64,000 nucleotides of DNA from Acanthosepion pharaonis (taxonomy: Eukaryota > Mollusca > Cephalopoda > Sepiida > Sepiidae): contig CAHIKZ030003464.1 in assembly GCA_903632075.3 (NCBI GenBank), positions 381,001-445,000 on the forward strand, given 5' to 3'. The first letter of the stretch is position 1. The number at the start of each line of letters is the position of its first letter. Below, piece after piece: positions 12,160 to 24,722 of the stretch. The notes under the pieces were generated by a model. It was not told where the DNA came from. It saw only the letters and a list, made by a program, of their open reading frames with translations, and searched no databases. Both the position numbers and the translations under genes were made by a program.

Positions 12160-13345
12160 CTTCCACTAATTCACTATACATAAGGTTTAAAATGATTTTT
12201 TAAAATGAAAAAGCTTTCTTTGAAAGCTAAAGGATTTAAAATTTACTATGTCCAGTAAGCCAAATTTCTCTGTGGTGTATTTCAAACAGAAATTATGTTG
12301 ATTGGTATCAATTTTTTTCATTAAAATCAATAAAAACAGTTATTTTGATACATTTGAAAACAAAAGTTAATTCTCAATTGTAAAAATTTTGCAAAAATAA
12401 AATATATATTGCTGAAATGTTATTTGAGGAAAATTAGCAAATTTAAAGTTAAATTAATCAGATTTGAAACAAATATTAATTACTTATAGCATAAAATGTT
12501 GTATACAAGCATTTACTAACCACAGGGTCTTATTTTTCTGAATTGTTAATTGATTTATTGACAGCTGAATGACCACCGAACGTGTTCATAGTTAAGAATG
12601 GTGGAGTTGATGATAAAGTTTATATGTGGGTTTTTCTCCCCGTAAGGGGGGACAACCCTTAAAACATGTGACTTTTAATGATAATGTTATAGGTTTGTAC
12701 ATCCATGCTTAAAAATTCTGCACATATATCACACATACAAAAACAAATCAAAATTCTTTCAACAATATTTGAGTTCATCAGATTGTAATATGCTTTACAA
12801 TATATAATTAATAAATATAGTTTTACTTAATAACTATTTCTTAAGAGTTATCACATTGAAACTGAATTTTAAAAGATTTAAAGACTATAAATTTTTCATT
12901 TTAAAATTCTAAAAAATGAAAACAAATCTTGTAAAAATTCATTTTTCATTGAAAATTTCTTTTTTCTTCAGTCAATATTATCTTTAATATATATTATTCA
13001 TAAAATCAATTAAAAGCTCCTCTAATTAAATTAATGTCTTAGCTTTAATTCATGTTTTAATTTTTGATTCAGAACAGATTTTTTGGTAAGCTGATGTCCA
13101 ATTTTGCAAAATATTTTGGTGATTTAAATTCTTCAAAACATTCTGTTTTAACTAATATAGTCACTAAAAATTATCATCTTGAATTTCTCAAGTTTTCATA
13201 AAATTAAGTAAGTGGGTGAAACACATGTAAAAAGAAATATTTTTACCAAGATTTTCTAATAAAAAATTTAATTCATTTGTGAATAAGTCCTGAAAATTTC
13301 ATTAAAATCAGACAATTATTTGATTTTTGCAAGAATTTCCAAATT
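12160..13345 (-). repeat. Family G AT-rich dispersed repeat, inverted copy
   Basis: Read on the minus strand it follows the same landmark order as 27425-28735 and 49335-50770: a GCAAAAATC...ATTGTCTGATTTTAATG start, a GAATTTAAATCACC block, AAAATCTGTTCTGAATC, TTTTTACAAGATTTGTTTTC and, near the end, a CTTTAAAGAAAGCTTTT block. No coding potential is visible. This copy is the most diverged of the three. Confidence 0.65.
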
Positions 13346-13914
13346 AATATGTCTGTCACCGAAAAAAGGAGGCTAAAATTTTCTCTGCTAAAAGTTAGTA
13401 AAACCACTGACACAAGAAAAACAAGTTTTTTAATCAAAGTTTTGAATGTTCTAAAAAGAATAAAAAATTTTATTAAATATTCAAAATATACTTTAATCTT
13501 TCCTCTTAATAACAACATAATGATTTTGATGATAAAATTATGTATTCATTATGTTTGAAGCATGTTTTCATCATGGTATGCTGATTTTTTATCAATTTTG
13601 TGAAGGTACCTACTTAAATGTTATTAAAAATTATTCACATGTGAGTCTTAAACTATGTTTTTAATTATTATATTAATATAGAGTAATTCTGGGTGGATCA
13701 GTTTATAACTAATAACTATTAAAAATTATGTCCAGCAGATTCTTATGTAATACTTGTTTACTTATGCTGACAAAAATGATAAATCTAAATTTTTGAATAT
13801 GTTGGGTAATTCAATGACAAAATGGAAAAACTCTATTTAACACATTTTTTAAATAATGCCTGTCAAAAATGACTTATGTATAGATTGGCACTTCCACATT
13901 ATACAATCTGTTCA
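13346..13914. other. AT-rich non-coding sequence
   Basis: Nothing beyond low-complexity AT-rich DNA was recognised. Confidence 0.4.
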
Positions 13915-14530
13915 CTCTGCCTCAAATCAAAATGTCACTTCTTAGACCTGACCTAAGATCAGTGTAGTATGTGTTCACTCTGCCTAGGATCAAAATGTCA
14001 CTTCTCAGTTCTGAACAAAGATCAATGTAGTATGTGTTCACTCTGCCTAGGATCAAAAAGTCACTTCTCAGTTCTGAACTAAGATCAGTGTAGTATGTGT
14101 TCACTCTGCCTAGGATCAAAATGTCACTTCTCAGTTCTGAACTAAGATCATTGTAGTATGTGTTCACTCTGCCTAGGATCAAAATGTCACTTCTCAGTTC
14201 TGAACAAAGATCAATGTAGTATGTGTTCACTCTGCCTAGGATCAAAAAGTCACTTCTCAGTTCTGAACTAAGATCAGTGTAGTATCTGTTCACTCTGACT
14301 AGGATCAAAATGTCACTTCTCAGTCCTGACCTAAGATCAGTGTGTTCACTTTGCCTCAGATCAAAATGTTACTTTTCAGGCTTGAACTAAGATCAGTATA
14401 TCTATGCCAATTAGAAATCACATTGTTATTTCTCAATCTTGAACTAAGATCAGTGTAGTATCTGTTCACTGTCTATGATCAAAATGTCACTTCTCAGGCC
14501 TGACCCAAATTAGTGTAGTATGTGTGCACT
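13915..14530 (-). repeat. 62/63-bp tandem array with higher-order structure
   Basis: About ten copies of a unit containing TCACTCTGCCTAGGATCAAA, GTCACTTCTCAG and AAGATCAGTGTAGTATGTG. Central units are in register as 21 codons on the minus strand, giving a 128-residue open frame that is probably accidental. Variants (AACAAAGATCAATG, then AAAAAGTCAC with CAGTG, then CATTG) recur every third unit. Outer units are degenerate. Confidence 0.9.
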
Positions 14531-15159
14531 ATGCCTAACTTAATTTTACTATCCTGTTCAAGCACTTACCTGGTTACCTCCAGGTTGGATGTTTAAACCA
14601 GAGCAGGATTCACTTTTTATTTTATATATGTTTGCTTTATTGCAGCAAAAAGTTACAGAACAAAAAATACAAATACATGTGATATATATTTGGTTGAGTC
14701 CTAAAAAATTCCTGGTTTTATTTATCAACTTTATTCTTCAAAATATTACAATTGGTTTTCCAAAAAAGGAATTACTTATGACTCATCCTAACAGACATTT
14801 TTTTTTTGCTGTATACTTTTTTTATTATTTTAGCTGAAGATTATTAATATTTTTATTTAAACTTTTTCTATATTTTTATTTGCTTTTTTTTTTTTTTTTC
14901 AATTGAAGAGTTTTTTCATGAACCACTAAAGTGCACTGTAACAAACTTGATAGGAAGTCAAGTCCAAATAGAAGTTTAAAGTAGAGAAAAAAAGTTAATT
15001 GAATAATGAGAAAGGCATCACCCAAAAATCAGTGCAACAAATAAAAGAAAAAGTAGTAATCAATAAGTGTCTGTGAAAGAGTTGTTTTTTGTACTAAGTT
15101 CTCTTAGGCAGGTAGAAAGTTCAAGTCCTTTTGTTGAACAAAAAACTATTATTCTTTTA
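14531..15159. other. Non-coding sequence
   Basis: AT-rich with poly-T near 14886-14900; nothing recognised. Confidence 0.4.
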
Positions 15160-15765
15160 TGTCTCTTGATTCCTTGGGGAACATAGGGCTGCAACAACAC
15201 CTCTCCAACAGACACAGTTCTGGGCAATCTTCTTCAGCTCGGTCCATGTCATGCCAGCTGCCTTCACCTCTGCATCAAGTCTGTTTTGGTTGACCCACTT
15301 TTCTCTTCCCTTGTGGATTCCAATCAAGGCCTGCCTGGTGACACTAGAAGCAGGCTTGTTGAGTGTGTGGCTGATATATCCCCATTTCTGTTTCTTGATG
15401 TCAATCTTGATTGGGGTTTGTCTGGTCCTGTCCCAAAGTTGGTCATTGGAGATGACTTTTGGCCACCTGATATTGAGGATGTTCCTGAGGCATCAGTTGG
15501 TAAATGTCTGAAGTTTGTGTGTGTTGGTCTTGGTTACCTGTCAGGTTTCTGAGCCATTAAGTAGGATTAAATTGACATTAGTGTTGAAGTTCTGGATCTT
15601 GTTGCAAAGTGAGAGGGCTGTTGATCTCCAGATTGGCCACAGAGTGTTCAAAGCACGTCAGGCTTTGTTGATTCAACACTTGATGTTTTCATCTGTCCCC
15701 TCTAATCTTTACTGACAACACTTCCCAGGTAGATAAACTTATCTGAATCAACAAAGCCTGACATG
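15160..15765 (-). mobile_element. LINE ORF2 C-terminal fragment, decayed
   Basis: On the minus strand, frameshifted segments give an RRxGxPxxT-like basic block, then AAGMTWTELKKIAQN and CWRGVVAALCSP. This is the pattern seen at the extreme C-terminus of many L1/RTE-like ORF2 proteins (MGLTW..L..LAQNR..WR..V.ALC). Upstream portions near 15560-15760 carry QQSLTCFEHSVANLEINSP-type residues. Several stops are present. Confidence 0.65.
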
Positions 15766-15797
15766 TCAGTAAAGAACAAAAAACTTACTTGAAAGAA

Positions 15798-15990
15798 ATT
15801 TTTTTTAAATTCTTTCACCCCAAGCAAGGCAATAAAGCCATTAAAACACAAGGGATTGCTGAGTGTTAGAGAGAAAATAAGACATTATTAAGGAGAGAGA
15901 ACAATAAAAGAACAAGAATTAAGAGGACAGAAGAGAGGAATATTGTAAAGATGAGTGAAAAGAATCCTTGGAAAGGAGAAAAACCTAAAT
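15798..15990 (-). mobile_element. LINE 'B' 3' end, inverted
   Basis: The plus strand shows T-run, TTCACCCCAAGCAAGGCAAT, AAAGCCATT and GAGAGAACAATAAAAGAACA in the order expected for an inverted LINE B tail. Confidence 0.7.
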
Positions 15991-17150
15991 ACAAGAGGTC
16001 AAGAAAGGATGTCACCTTGACTACTGCTGCAAGAGAAGAACATCTTTCTAGGCTCCCTGCCTGATTGAAAGGATGCTTTTTCTCATAATTGGCTTGGCTT
16101 TAGTCCTTTTTAACTCAGTTTTCTAATTTTCTTCCTGCTTTTTTTTCCTTCAAGCACATTTTGTTTTCAAAGATTTCTCAAAAGAATTTAAAGAATTTCT
16201 GTGCTTAAAAGAATTTTTAGTGTACAAAGGAATATTTGTGCAACTCTTTCAAACCAATTGCTGAACATTTATTTGAACAGTCTGTATTTATTATTTCTTT
16301 TTCCTTTTGTAAGATACATTTCTCATTATAATTTATACCAAAGTTCACCGAATACAAAACTCAAGAGCCACCCAAGACAGAACGTTACTGAGTGAAGTGT
16401 AGGATATGATTATAACAGGAAGTAAAAGGAAGTTATGATTATGAAGATAAGGAAGATAGGTAGAGAATGACTTTTGAATTGAAAAGGTCAAGATTATAGT
16501 GTTCATGTAAGCAGTAACAGCAGACTTTGTGTCTGGAAAAAGCTGTTTAAGAAGAACTTCCTCCTTACAAATGAAATACAGTGGAAATGTAGGTGATTCA
16601 ACTCCATGATATAACATGGCTCATGTTAGGGGTATCCTTTGAATAATATCCTACTGAACTTGAACTTGGCTTTTTTTCCCCTTCAATTCACATTTCCAAG
16701 CCTTCTGCCACATTTTTTCAAGGAGGAGAATTTTTTTTTCTAAAATATCTAAAAAGGGATTGAAGAACTTTTTACCTGCCTAAATGACCTTTTGAAGCAC
16801 AAAGAATTATTTGCTCAACTCTTTCGCAATAATTGTTGAATATTTCTTTGAACAGTTTGTACTTTTTTATTGTGTTGCTTTTTTTTTTTAAGATGCTTTT
16901 CACATTTTTGTTAAGTTATTTCTATTTTAAATCTACATTTGAGCTTGAGTTCCTGTCATCTTTGTTACAGTGTCATTTGTAGGTTCACAAAAAACTTTAC
17001 TATTTTATTGTGATTGGGTTTTAATATTTTTCTTTTGTTTTTGTTTTCATGTTTATATTTTTAAACAGCTTTATTTCTTTTCTTTGAAATGATAGTTCCT
17101 AATATACCTGAGACTACATCATTCGCTAAAAACAAGTCAAATAATATTGT
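15991..17150. other. Non-coding sequence with an internal duplication
   Basis: A segment near 16150-16330 (CAAAGGAATATTTGTGCAAC...AACAGT...TATTA) is echoed near 16735-16900 (CAAAGAATTATTTGCTCAAC...AACAGTTTGTA), indicating a diverged repeat about 580 bp apart. No exon was recognised. Confidence 0.45.
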
Positions 17151-17154
17151 CATT

Positions 17155-17335
17155 ATGAAAATTTAAAAAAAACATCAGAAAGAGATAGTTGAAATTTCTT
17201 GGAAAATCTGATACTCACAGGACACATTAAAGGCAAGAGGGAACAGAGGAAGACAATGCATAACCCCTGCCTAGCAAGCTTGAGTAAATGGATGGTGGAA
17301 CAAGGTATAGGAAGGATAACAAAAAGACAAAATGA
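17155..17335 (+). mobile_element. LINE 'C' C-terminal fragment
   Basis: It contains GGCAAGAGGGAACAGAGGAA and AATGGATGGTGGAACAAGG as in 17765-18022, here truncated. Confidence 0.6.
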
Positions 17336-17764
17336 CAAGCCTCTCTACAAGATACAAGCCTCTCTATGACTTGTCTAGATCTGGGTTTTTGTCAGTGTCT
17401 CCTGTCAATAAAAGTGATGGAAAAACCAACAGTCTGCAGTGGGCAAGACTCGGTTTCTTGTGAAGTCAATCCTGTGGGCATTTTGTTCCTGAATTTGCTG
17501 TATCTTCTGAGGCAGTGTCATTTTGTTATCTCTTTTCTTATTTCATTTCTCTGCCTATTACTCCCCCCCATAGCAGCTGGGGGAGCTATCATTTAGGTGT
17601 TTCCCCCAACCTTAAAACATCATTGCTATGCTTTACAACAAAACACAGGTGAAATCACAAATCACATGGAAACTTATATGGCAAAGGTACAAATTGAAAA
17701 TTGAAGCAATGCATAGACCAGGTTTAAGAGAAGATGAAAACAAAAAAGACACTTATACTTAACG

Positions 17765-18022
17765 TCAGAAAGTGATAGTTGAAATTTCTAGGGTACATAA
17801 TGTGAAGAGCTTGGAAAATCTTATGCTCACAAGACAGATTAAAGGCAAGAGGGAACAGAGGAAGACAATGCATAACCCCTGCCTAGTGAGCTTGAGTAAA
17901 TGGATGGTGGAACAAGGTTTAGGAGAGATAACAAAAATACAAAATTTATTAAGAATTACAAAGAATAGGAAATTGTTGAGAGCCATGATCGTCAATATCC
18001 TGAAGGGACCTGGCACATAGAA
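17765..18022 (+). mobile_element. LINE 'C' C-terminal fragment
   Basis: The plus frame reads RQIKGKREQRKTMHNPC, LSKWMVEQGLGEI, LLRITKNRKLLRAMIVN. The basic GKREQ...W...RNR..LRAM pattern resembles the end of ORF2 proteins (GRRGR...W...DR..WR). Related copies lie at 17155-17335 and, in tandem, at 43130-43565. Confidence 0.6.
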
Positions 18023-18029
18023 GAAGATT

Positions 18030-18215
18030 CTTTTCAGAAATAACAAATAAATGGGTAGGACCTAGATGGCAATCTAGTAGCATGCTTAAATTTATGTAGT
18101 TGGGGCTCCAGAGAAAAAAGCTTGCCAGAGCAGTTGCCATGAAAATATTTGTAGAAAAACAAGGGGGAAGCTATGTCAAGTCGGTGAGAAAATGGCTAAA
18201 GTCGAATAAAAATGA
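18030..18215 (-). mobile_element. LINE 'B' fragment, inverted
   Basis: The plus strand holds GGCAATCTAGTAGCA, GTTGCCATGAAAATATTTGT and GGGAAGCTATGTCAAGTCGG, the reverse of the LINE B region that encodes the LLD...and HNIASL-type residues. Confidence 0.6.
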
Positions 18216-18219
18216 GTAT

Positions 18220-18440
18220 TATTTACACTATTTATATTTGGACTATTGTCCTAATCTTTGTTGATGTTATCACAACATTTTGGTTGTTGTGTCCACTGAA
18301 CAATAATGGCTGGTCACTAGTATTTGAGGATACCCATCTACTAGGCTAGCTAATCCCTATTACAGACGATTGCTCAGGCACATTTTGTGTTTGTTCAACA
18401 CCCACAGAACTCACCTGTGGTTTATACTGAAACTATGCTG
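18220..18440 (-). repeat. Repeat 'J' copy
   Basis: ATTTACACTATTTATATTTG, GACTATTGTCCTAATCTTTG and a GGTTGTTGTGTCC segment match the start of repeats at 29815, 56545, 57385 and 57640. The family is short, dispersed and non-coding. Confidence 0.55.
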
Positions 18441-18559
18441 AGCAAATTTTAGTTACAGTTTCTGGGAGTGAAGTGTGTTATCCAGTATGATCGACAATCT
18501 GAACAAGGCCAGCAGGCTCAAATCCTCAGTCACGATGACTTGTGACTTCATGTTAGCAC

Positions 18560-18770
18560 AGCCATCAACAGCTCCCAAGGGTTCTGTCTACCCAACTTTA
18601 CTCATAAGATTTGGGTCAACCCATGGTATTGCTGGGATCACCTCCCCCAGACTGGTAACATCAAGAAGTCACCTTCCTAACAAATCAACCATGGTGAGAA
18701 TTGAACCTGGGCCTCATGATCAGAAAGCAAACGTTCTAACCATTCGGCTATATGCTCATGTACCCCTCCA
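18560..18770 (-). mobile_element. tRNA-derived SINE
   Basis: On the minus strand, TATAGCCGAATGGTTAGAAC forms box A and AGGTTCAATTCT forms box B, spaced as in a tRNA (18680-18760). The adjoining GCAATACCATGGGTTGACCC part is non-tRNA body. It is a SINE rather than a tRNA gene because the stems do not close and a body is attached. Confidence 0.6.
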
Positions 18771-18904
18771 GACAATAGTTTGAATATAGTGTAAATAATA
18801 ACACTTTATCCCAGAAATTCAGAAACAAAAAAGAACAGTATTATGTTTGATAGTAGGAATAAAATATGAAATAGGGATTTCTTGTAACGAATAAATAAAT
18901 CTTG

Positions 18905-19475
18905 TACATTTACAAATCTACCATTCATTTATGCATTGAATAATGTTGCCATATCTGGTGCTCCTTGCTGTATATCTTAAGATTCTTGACAAAATCCAAA
19001 GAAGGATCTGTAATGTAACTGATCCTGACCTGGCATCTCAACTTTTATCCATTTATCACCAACATAACATAGCTTCTCTCTTTTCTACAAATATTTTCAT
19101 GGCAACTGCTCTCATGAGCTCCCCCCACCCCCGGTCCCCTGATTACATGAATTTCAGTGTGCTACTAGATTGGCATCTTGGCCACACCAATTTACTGTTG
19201 AAATAGATAAATATAACCATCACTTCTACTCCAACAGTTTCTTTTCTCACACTTCCTGCCTGTGGAAATCTCTTCCATTTATTTGCTTCCCTGATAACTA
19301 AAATCTTCAAAAATTTTAATGCAATATCAATCGCCATGTTCTGTCTTCTTGAATCCAGTTTATCTTTTGTCCTTTCCTCAATCGTCCATATTCTCAGTCT
19401 TCTTTTCACTCCTAGTAACCTAGTGGCATTATTGCCTTACTTGGGGTGAAATGATTTAAAAAAAATCAAATGTTA
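18905..19475 (+). mobile_element. LINE 'B' 3' part
   Basis: The reading frame near 18960-19090 gives LKILDKIQRRICNVTDPDLA then HNIASL, and the copy ends with TTACTTGGGGTGAAATGATT plus an A-run. It is truncated at the 5' side and lightly frameshifted. Confidence 0.75.
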
Positions 19476-21218
19476 AAGAAAGGAAGATAAAATTATCTTG
19501 TGAAACGACATATCCATATTATAGCCCAAGGAAATCTTGAAGAACCAAGCATTTTTTGAATTTTCTAATATGTATTTAGCAGTTAGCTTTTGTATGAATT
19601 TCCCTGCTCAAATCATATTTCATTGTACTTTCTATAATAATTGTAATTTTTCTATGATAATTTTTTTTCTATAATAATTTTTCTTTTACTATAATAATTT
19701 TATATTCTATAATAATTCTATTTTCTTCTCTTTATCCCTCTATTGTTAGTATGCTTCTTATTTTAAGGCAAATATGAATTAATCTGTCATTTTCACCAAT
19801 ATTCTTAATAGATTTACCCCTCACCATTAAGATAATTGTTATCTAAAAGTCTTTTCATGAGTCGTTCAGATGAGTTCTTTGTGTTGCTTACATTGTTACT
19901 TCAATGTTTCAACCAATCCATTCTTTAACCTCCTTCATCTGTATAATGAATATGAAAAAAAATATATGGGGATTTTCAGAATGGCCATGAGTTTTCTTAT
20001 ATTATTGAATCTATTCTTTCTGTTGCTTTTACTGTTAACAAAAAATGGTAACTTTTATGGAAAATGAGAAAATAAATGAAGTGGCATATATCAATTTGTC
20101 AGACATATATGTAAATGAGGACAATGTAGTTTTCAGTAGGGAAGGAATTGGAGTGCATTATTTATAAATAAGATTTTAACCTGTTACACAGGAGCTGAAA
20201 ATGTTATATGCATGGCTGGAGTTGTTAGCAATGAGCCAAATTATTTATTAGTCAACTTTCTTTCTGTTCAATTCTTCAGAAAAGAAATCCCCTCATCTAT
20301 CTTACAAATTACACAAGAAAAGCATGCTGTTGACTAGATCAGCTGAAATGTTGAGAAAAACCAGATTAAAAATGGCTTCAACAGTTTAAACAAGATAATT
20401 TTCATGAAGTAAATTATTAAATAAAATGTTGTAAATTGTTATTTTTTTTCTTTTTTATTAGTCCCAATCAAAAGTTGACATCAGAAATTTTAAAGTACAG
20501 AAGCCTAAAAAATAAAATTAACAGCATTATTTTCTTAAAAAATTAATTAATTTAAAAAAAAAAAGAAAAAAAAAGACTCAATTTTTGTTGATAGTTTGGT
20601 TTCAAATTTTACCAACAGTTTTATCTTATGGTGAAATGTTTAGATTATCTTTCTCCTGAACAATCAGTCTCATAAATCATTTTAGTTTTGGTTCCAGATC
20701 AGTCAAGTTGTTCAAATTTTGCCCCAGAATGAGGCTAATGCTGTCAAAAGTTTGGAATAAGAAAAAGATAGCAATATAAAACATAGCATTTAGGGGGCTA
20801 TTTTATAACCTCCTCTCCCCATGAAATTTTCATAACCAGTAGGAATTGATACATTGTTTATTTTTGCTTATACCCCCATCATATTTTTGCTTATACCCCC
20901 ATCATATTTTCAGCCAAAGCTTCAGCTACAAAATGAAAAAAATACTCCTGATAAAAGCGGTATTAAAACTGGTTTGTTTTTGTAGACATTGCAATGTCCT
21001 GTTTTTGTTTGTTTCTTAATTCTGTTTTTCTAGATAAGCATTTCAAAATGCATTTTTAAAATAATTTATTTACTGTCGTATGTGTTTGTAGATGTCTCCA
21101 AATTAATACAAATATATTTTTTTATTATCAGCAATCTCTTATTTATACTGTAAAAAATAAGTAGAGAATACTTCCCTTATGAATTTGACATTGCTTGGTT
21201 TTGCAAATAAACAGTTGG
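19476..21218. other. AT-rich non-coding sequence
   Basis: A cluster of (T)CTATAATAATT repeats lies at about 19625-19720, and a 26-bp exact duplication (TTTTTGCTTATACCCCCATC core) at 20858-20910. No exon was recognised. Confidence 0.45.
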
Positions 21219-21222
21219 AAAT

Positions 21223-21259
<37 letters not shown>
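21219..21259. repeat. Poly-T tract
   Basis: About 38 consecutive T ending in AG. It may be the A-tail of a minus-strand retrocopy, but no body is recognised. Confidence 0.6.
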
Positions 21260-21260
<1 letters not shown>

Positions 21261-21419
21261 GGTTTCAGATTGTTAGTAGGTGGGAAGCTATATGGGAGAG
21301 AGTCTGTTTCCTCCCAGTGACAACAGGAAAGGGTGTGGTGGCCAACAGTTGTCCTGGCCTTATAGAGCTGCTCTTTTCTTGCAGCTTGATATGGCAGGAG
21401 AGGTTGTGTAAGAGACAGT

Positions 21420-22184
21420 GATGTGTAGAAGTTTGGTGATGCCCGTGATCAACTCCTTGATTGTATGCCCCTAAGACTCAAGTAGCAGGGGTGGGTCATA
21501 CTTATCAAAACATTCACACCAGCTTATGGGATTGTAGGGTGTTTGTACAACAAAGTTAACTGAGACAATTTGAAATTTCAAAAACTAAATTATTATTTTG
21601 CTCTTTGATTGGAACCTGTTGTAGAGTAGTTTTCACAGTGGAGGCTTGTATTTCAATAAGTTGTCCTAAATTAGGTTCAACGTACAAAACGTTAGGAACT
21701 TGAAATAACTTGAGTTAATGACGCAGCAATCTAGTTGTGATGGTTGATACTTCAATGTCCGACATCAACTGACTCACTCAACACCACTGAGCCCAACTGG
21801 CAACCACTACTACTACTACTACTACTTATTATGTGTGGGAGAGTCTATTAATAATAGAATAGGTACGTTCAGGTATGACAGAGCCCCTCCTGATATGGAT
21901 GCTTGCTACTTGTAAGAGATCCTGTGCTCTCCATGTTGCCTTGTCAGCTGCTTTGTTCCCTATTGATGGTGACTGATTAAAGAGATGAGTGTTTTTTGCA
22001 AAAAGGTCTTGTTTTGCTTCAGTGGCCCCTGCTTCTCTATTGGCCAATAATTACTTTACTGAATAGAAGAATCTGTGGAAAATGTGTATTGTCTTATTAA
22101 ATAACATACTTTTATTTTATAGATTATTTTCTATTATCAAATTGTGCTGAAAATACCAATTTATGTTCACATTGTGCAGTCAGT
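21420..22184. other. Non-coding sequence
   Basis: It holds an ACT trinucleotide run near 21808-21826 and otherwise nothing recognised. Confidence 0.4.
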
Positions 22185-22310
22185 ACTTAAGTGGGGTACC
22201 ACTTGTGAACATCGGTTACTGTAAGCAACCTCTGACAATTTAAAAACCCACCAAGGGTTGATAAGCTATAAAAAATTCAATCAACCAACCACATCATTAC
22301 GAAAAATAAA
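22185..22310 (+). mobile_element. SINE 3' tail fragment
   Basis: TTTAAAAACCCACCAAGGGT and TGATAAGCTATAAAAAATTC match the tail of the 5S/tRNA SINE at 47501-47904 and 40320-40704. Confidence 0.5.
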
Positions 22311-23449
22311 TTTAAAAAAATAACTGACTTAAAAAAATAAAATGATTCAATTCTGTAGGTAAATCAATGATTCTGTTGTTTAATGATGGAAAAATTATCA
22401 TCATTGATAGAACTCATTGCCAGGTATTGGGGTGCTCATAGACATTTTCCTCTATGTGGAATGTGTCCTATGTTGGAGCTGAAGAGATGTCCACAGCCAC
22501 AGCATAGTAGGGTAGGAGGGTTCAAGGGATGGAGATCTCTGGTTTTTCTTTGGTTTCTCTTCTATTTGTTTTCTGGTGTTTTCAAAGGATGGAAAAATAA
22601 TTATTTTATGAAACAAATACTTTTCATCATAAGTCATTAACTTTGTCAATGCACTAAAACTAGGACTCCTCCATAGATTGAGCATTATACAGTAAAATTT
22701 CAGATACAAATTCAGCTTATAGGTGTTTAGGTCTTATTGATCTTACCTTGTATAGAGCAAACGAGAGTTATTATTTTCATTGATTTTTGAAAACACTACT
22801 CATGATTGGCAGGATTTAACAGATTAAACTATCAAATAGAGCTAGCCTAAAATGAATGCAAGAAGAAATTGTGTGTGTCTGTGTCTAAGTAATTGATAGA
22901 TATGTAACAGAATCAGATCAACCCGACAAGAGACTCAGAGTTGGTTGCATGTGGTGCAGTAAGCATCAGGAGTTATGTCCCCTTCTACAGTGTCACCTTC
23001 TTTACAGTAGGTGACACTGACAAAATATGCATACAAACAATACTGGGCAGATATTAGCCAATAGTCATTGTGGGTCTGGGACTGAGTGAGATATATAATA
23101 CCAGCTTTTTCTCAGTTGGGAGGAAGCTCTCTTGATGTGCAGGCCATCAGTTTTGCATTGGTGGCAGAGTTTACATTTACTTATAAAACCAGACAAGATA
23201 TAGTGTGTGTATGTGTCAAAACTGGGATTGGATGATCAGTTAAGGTATGCAAGTGACAGTCAACATGCAATGTTGATTGCTATGTCCCCTTAAATATAGC
23301 AAATTTTAAACATGAAGGTTGTGATGGATAAATTGCCATCTAAATTACCCAAAATTGAAAATAACACTGACGTCTCATTTTAACAGATATATTTACTAAA
23401 ATTACAGAAAAGTATCTTGAAATACTAAAGAGGAAATTTATTTAATAAA
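22311..23449. other. Non-coding sequence, nothing firmly recognised
   Basis: Moderately complex DNA. A segment at 22400-22540 has lower AT content, but no recognised protein in any frame. Confidence 0.35.
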
Positions 23450-23990
23450 AGGACTATTGACTTCAACCACAGACTCCAGACGACTTTGGAATCTCCTGCA
23501 ACATTTCTGGACATTCTCCTTGTTTAAGTTGGTGAATGCTGCCATAATCCTTGTTTTCAGTTCATCTTTGGTGTTATAAAGAGTTTTGTTGATCTCTCAC
23601 TCAAATGTGTCCCACACATAATAAAGGCGGTTGCAGTCTGGGGAGTTAGGTGTCCAGATGTAAGGGATAATGTGGTTGCAGAAATTATCTGACAGCCATG
23701 ACTGGGTCCTCCTGCTTGTGTGGCATGGTGCAGAGTCCTGTTGCCAGACATAGGGTGTTCCAGCAGCCACCCTTTTGACCTTGGGCAGCACTACCTCCTC
23801 AAAGTACTTGATGTAGGCCTCTGTTTTGAATGTGAGGCCCTCACTAAGAAATTCGGGAGTTCTTTTCTTATCAGAGTGAGCTTTCCAAGCTGCCATATCT
23901 TTATAATCACCATTAGACTCATCAAATTTCTGGCAGAGTGAATTGTATGTTGATACTCCTTTTCCCACAGATGGTTCCCAACTGACCCTA
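23450..23990 (-). pseudogene. Mariner/maT-type transposase fragment
   Basis: The minus-strand frame reads GLTFKTEAYIKYFEEVVLPK, then YVWQQDSAPCHTSRRTQSWL and PNSPDCNRLYYVWDTFE. QQDSAPCHTS contains the second catalytic Asp of the DDE/D triad. In relatives remembered for this family the third motif is NSPDCNPLDYYVWG; here the LD before YYV is damaged, so the last catalytic Asp appears lost. C-terminal residues continue past a stop to about 23455. The N-terminal DNA-binding part is missing, so the copy is dead. Confidence 0.8.
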
Positions 23991-24097
23991 CTATACTGCA
24001 CAGTTGACAAAATCAAAAACAAACAAATGTGCATGCATGAAATTAAAAATATTAAATGGCAGCAATTTACCCATTGCACTCTGTATATGCATGCATG

Positions 24098-24104
<7 letters not shown>

Positions 24105-24137
<33 letters not shown>

Positions 24138-24500
24138 AAGACATTTTTATGTTTATACATTCTTTTTATAGATAAAAATATTTAAGTAAATGCTCTGTTT
24201 ATAATAAACAGTATTAATAACATTTACCAGCCTGAATGTCTGAGAAATTTTCATAGAAAATATTTGTCCTCCAACAGGAATTGAACCTGTATCCTATACA
24301 GAACCATCATAGAGCCTGACGTGCCTTAACCGATTGAGCCACAGAGGATCGTTCGGTTAGCAAAGTTGATTTTACTGCTTTTAAACTACAGTGTTCCATG
24401 AATCTCTCATGTACATTCATATCTGCTCAAAGCATATCCAAATGTAAACAAATGATGTCACATTATGAAATGGACAAAGTCCAACAATTATCTTAATTAT
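24105..24500 (-). mobile_element. tRNA-derived SINE 'F', copy 1, beside (TA)n
   Basis: The tRNA-like head is at 24267-24348 (minus): box A TGGCTCAATCGGTTAAGG, a five-pair anticodon-like stem CGTCA/TGATG, a perfect ACAGG/CCTGT T-stem around TTCAATT, and a largely paired TCCTCTG/TGGAGGA acceptor. Flanking body sequences recur at 30980-31371. A (TA)n run lies at 24105-24135. Confidence 0.75.
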
Positions 24501-24678
24501 TGTTGAAATTATTTGGTCTGATAAGACAAAACTGAAATATCAGTTTTGTAAAATAAAATATTACCATGGGTTTCTAAAGTCTCCATTTTCATAATTATTA
24601 TTTGCTCTGTTCTTATATTGAGCACTCTTTTGATTTATATCCTGTTTGGAATTATTTATACGGATTATCAAATAATAT

Positions 24679-24679
<1 letters not shown>

Positions 24680-24722
<43 letters not shown>

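Noticed and set aside
13922..14308. 128-residue minus-strand open frame with 21-residue repeats
   Set aside because: It is an in-register translation of a 62/63-bp minisatellite; outer units break frame and there is no start context or homology.
24267..24348. Candidate functional tRNA gene (minus)
   Set aside because: The fold is tRNA-like, but position 33 is not T, the variable region is odd and the flanking body is repeated at 31 kb, so it is a SINE head.
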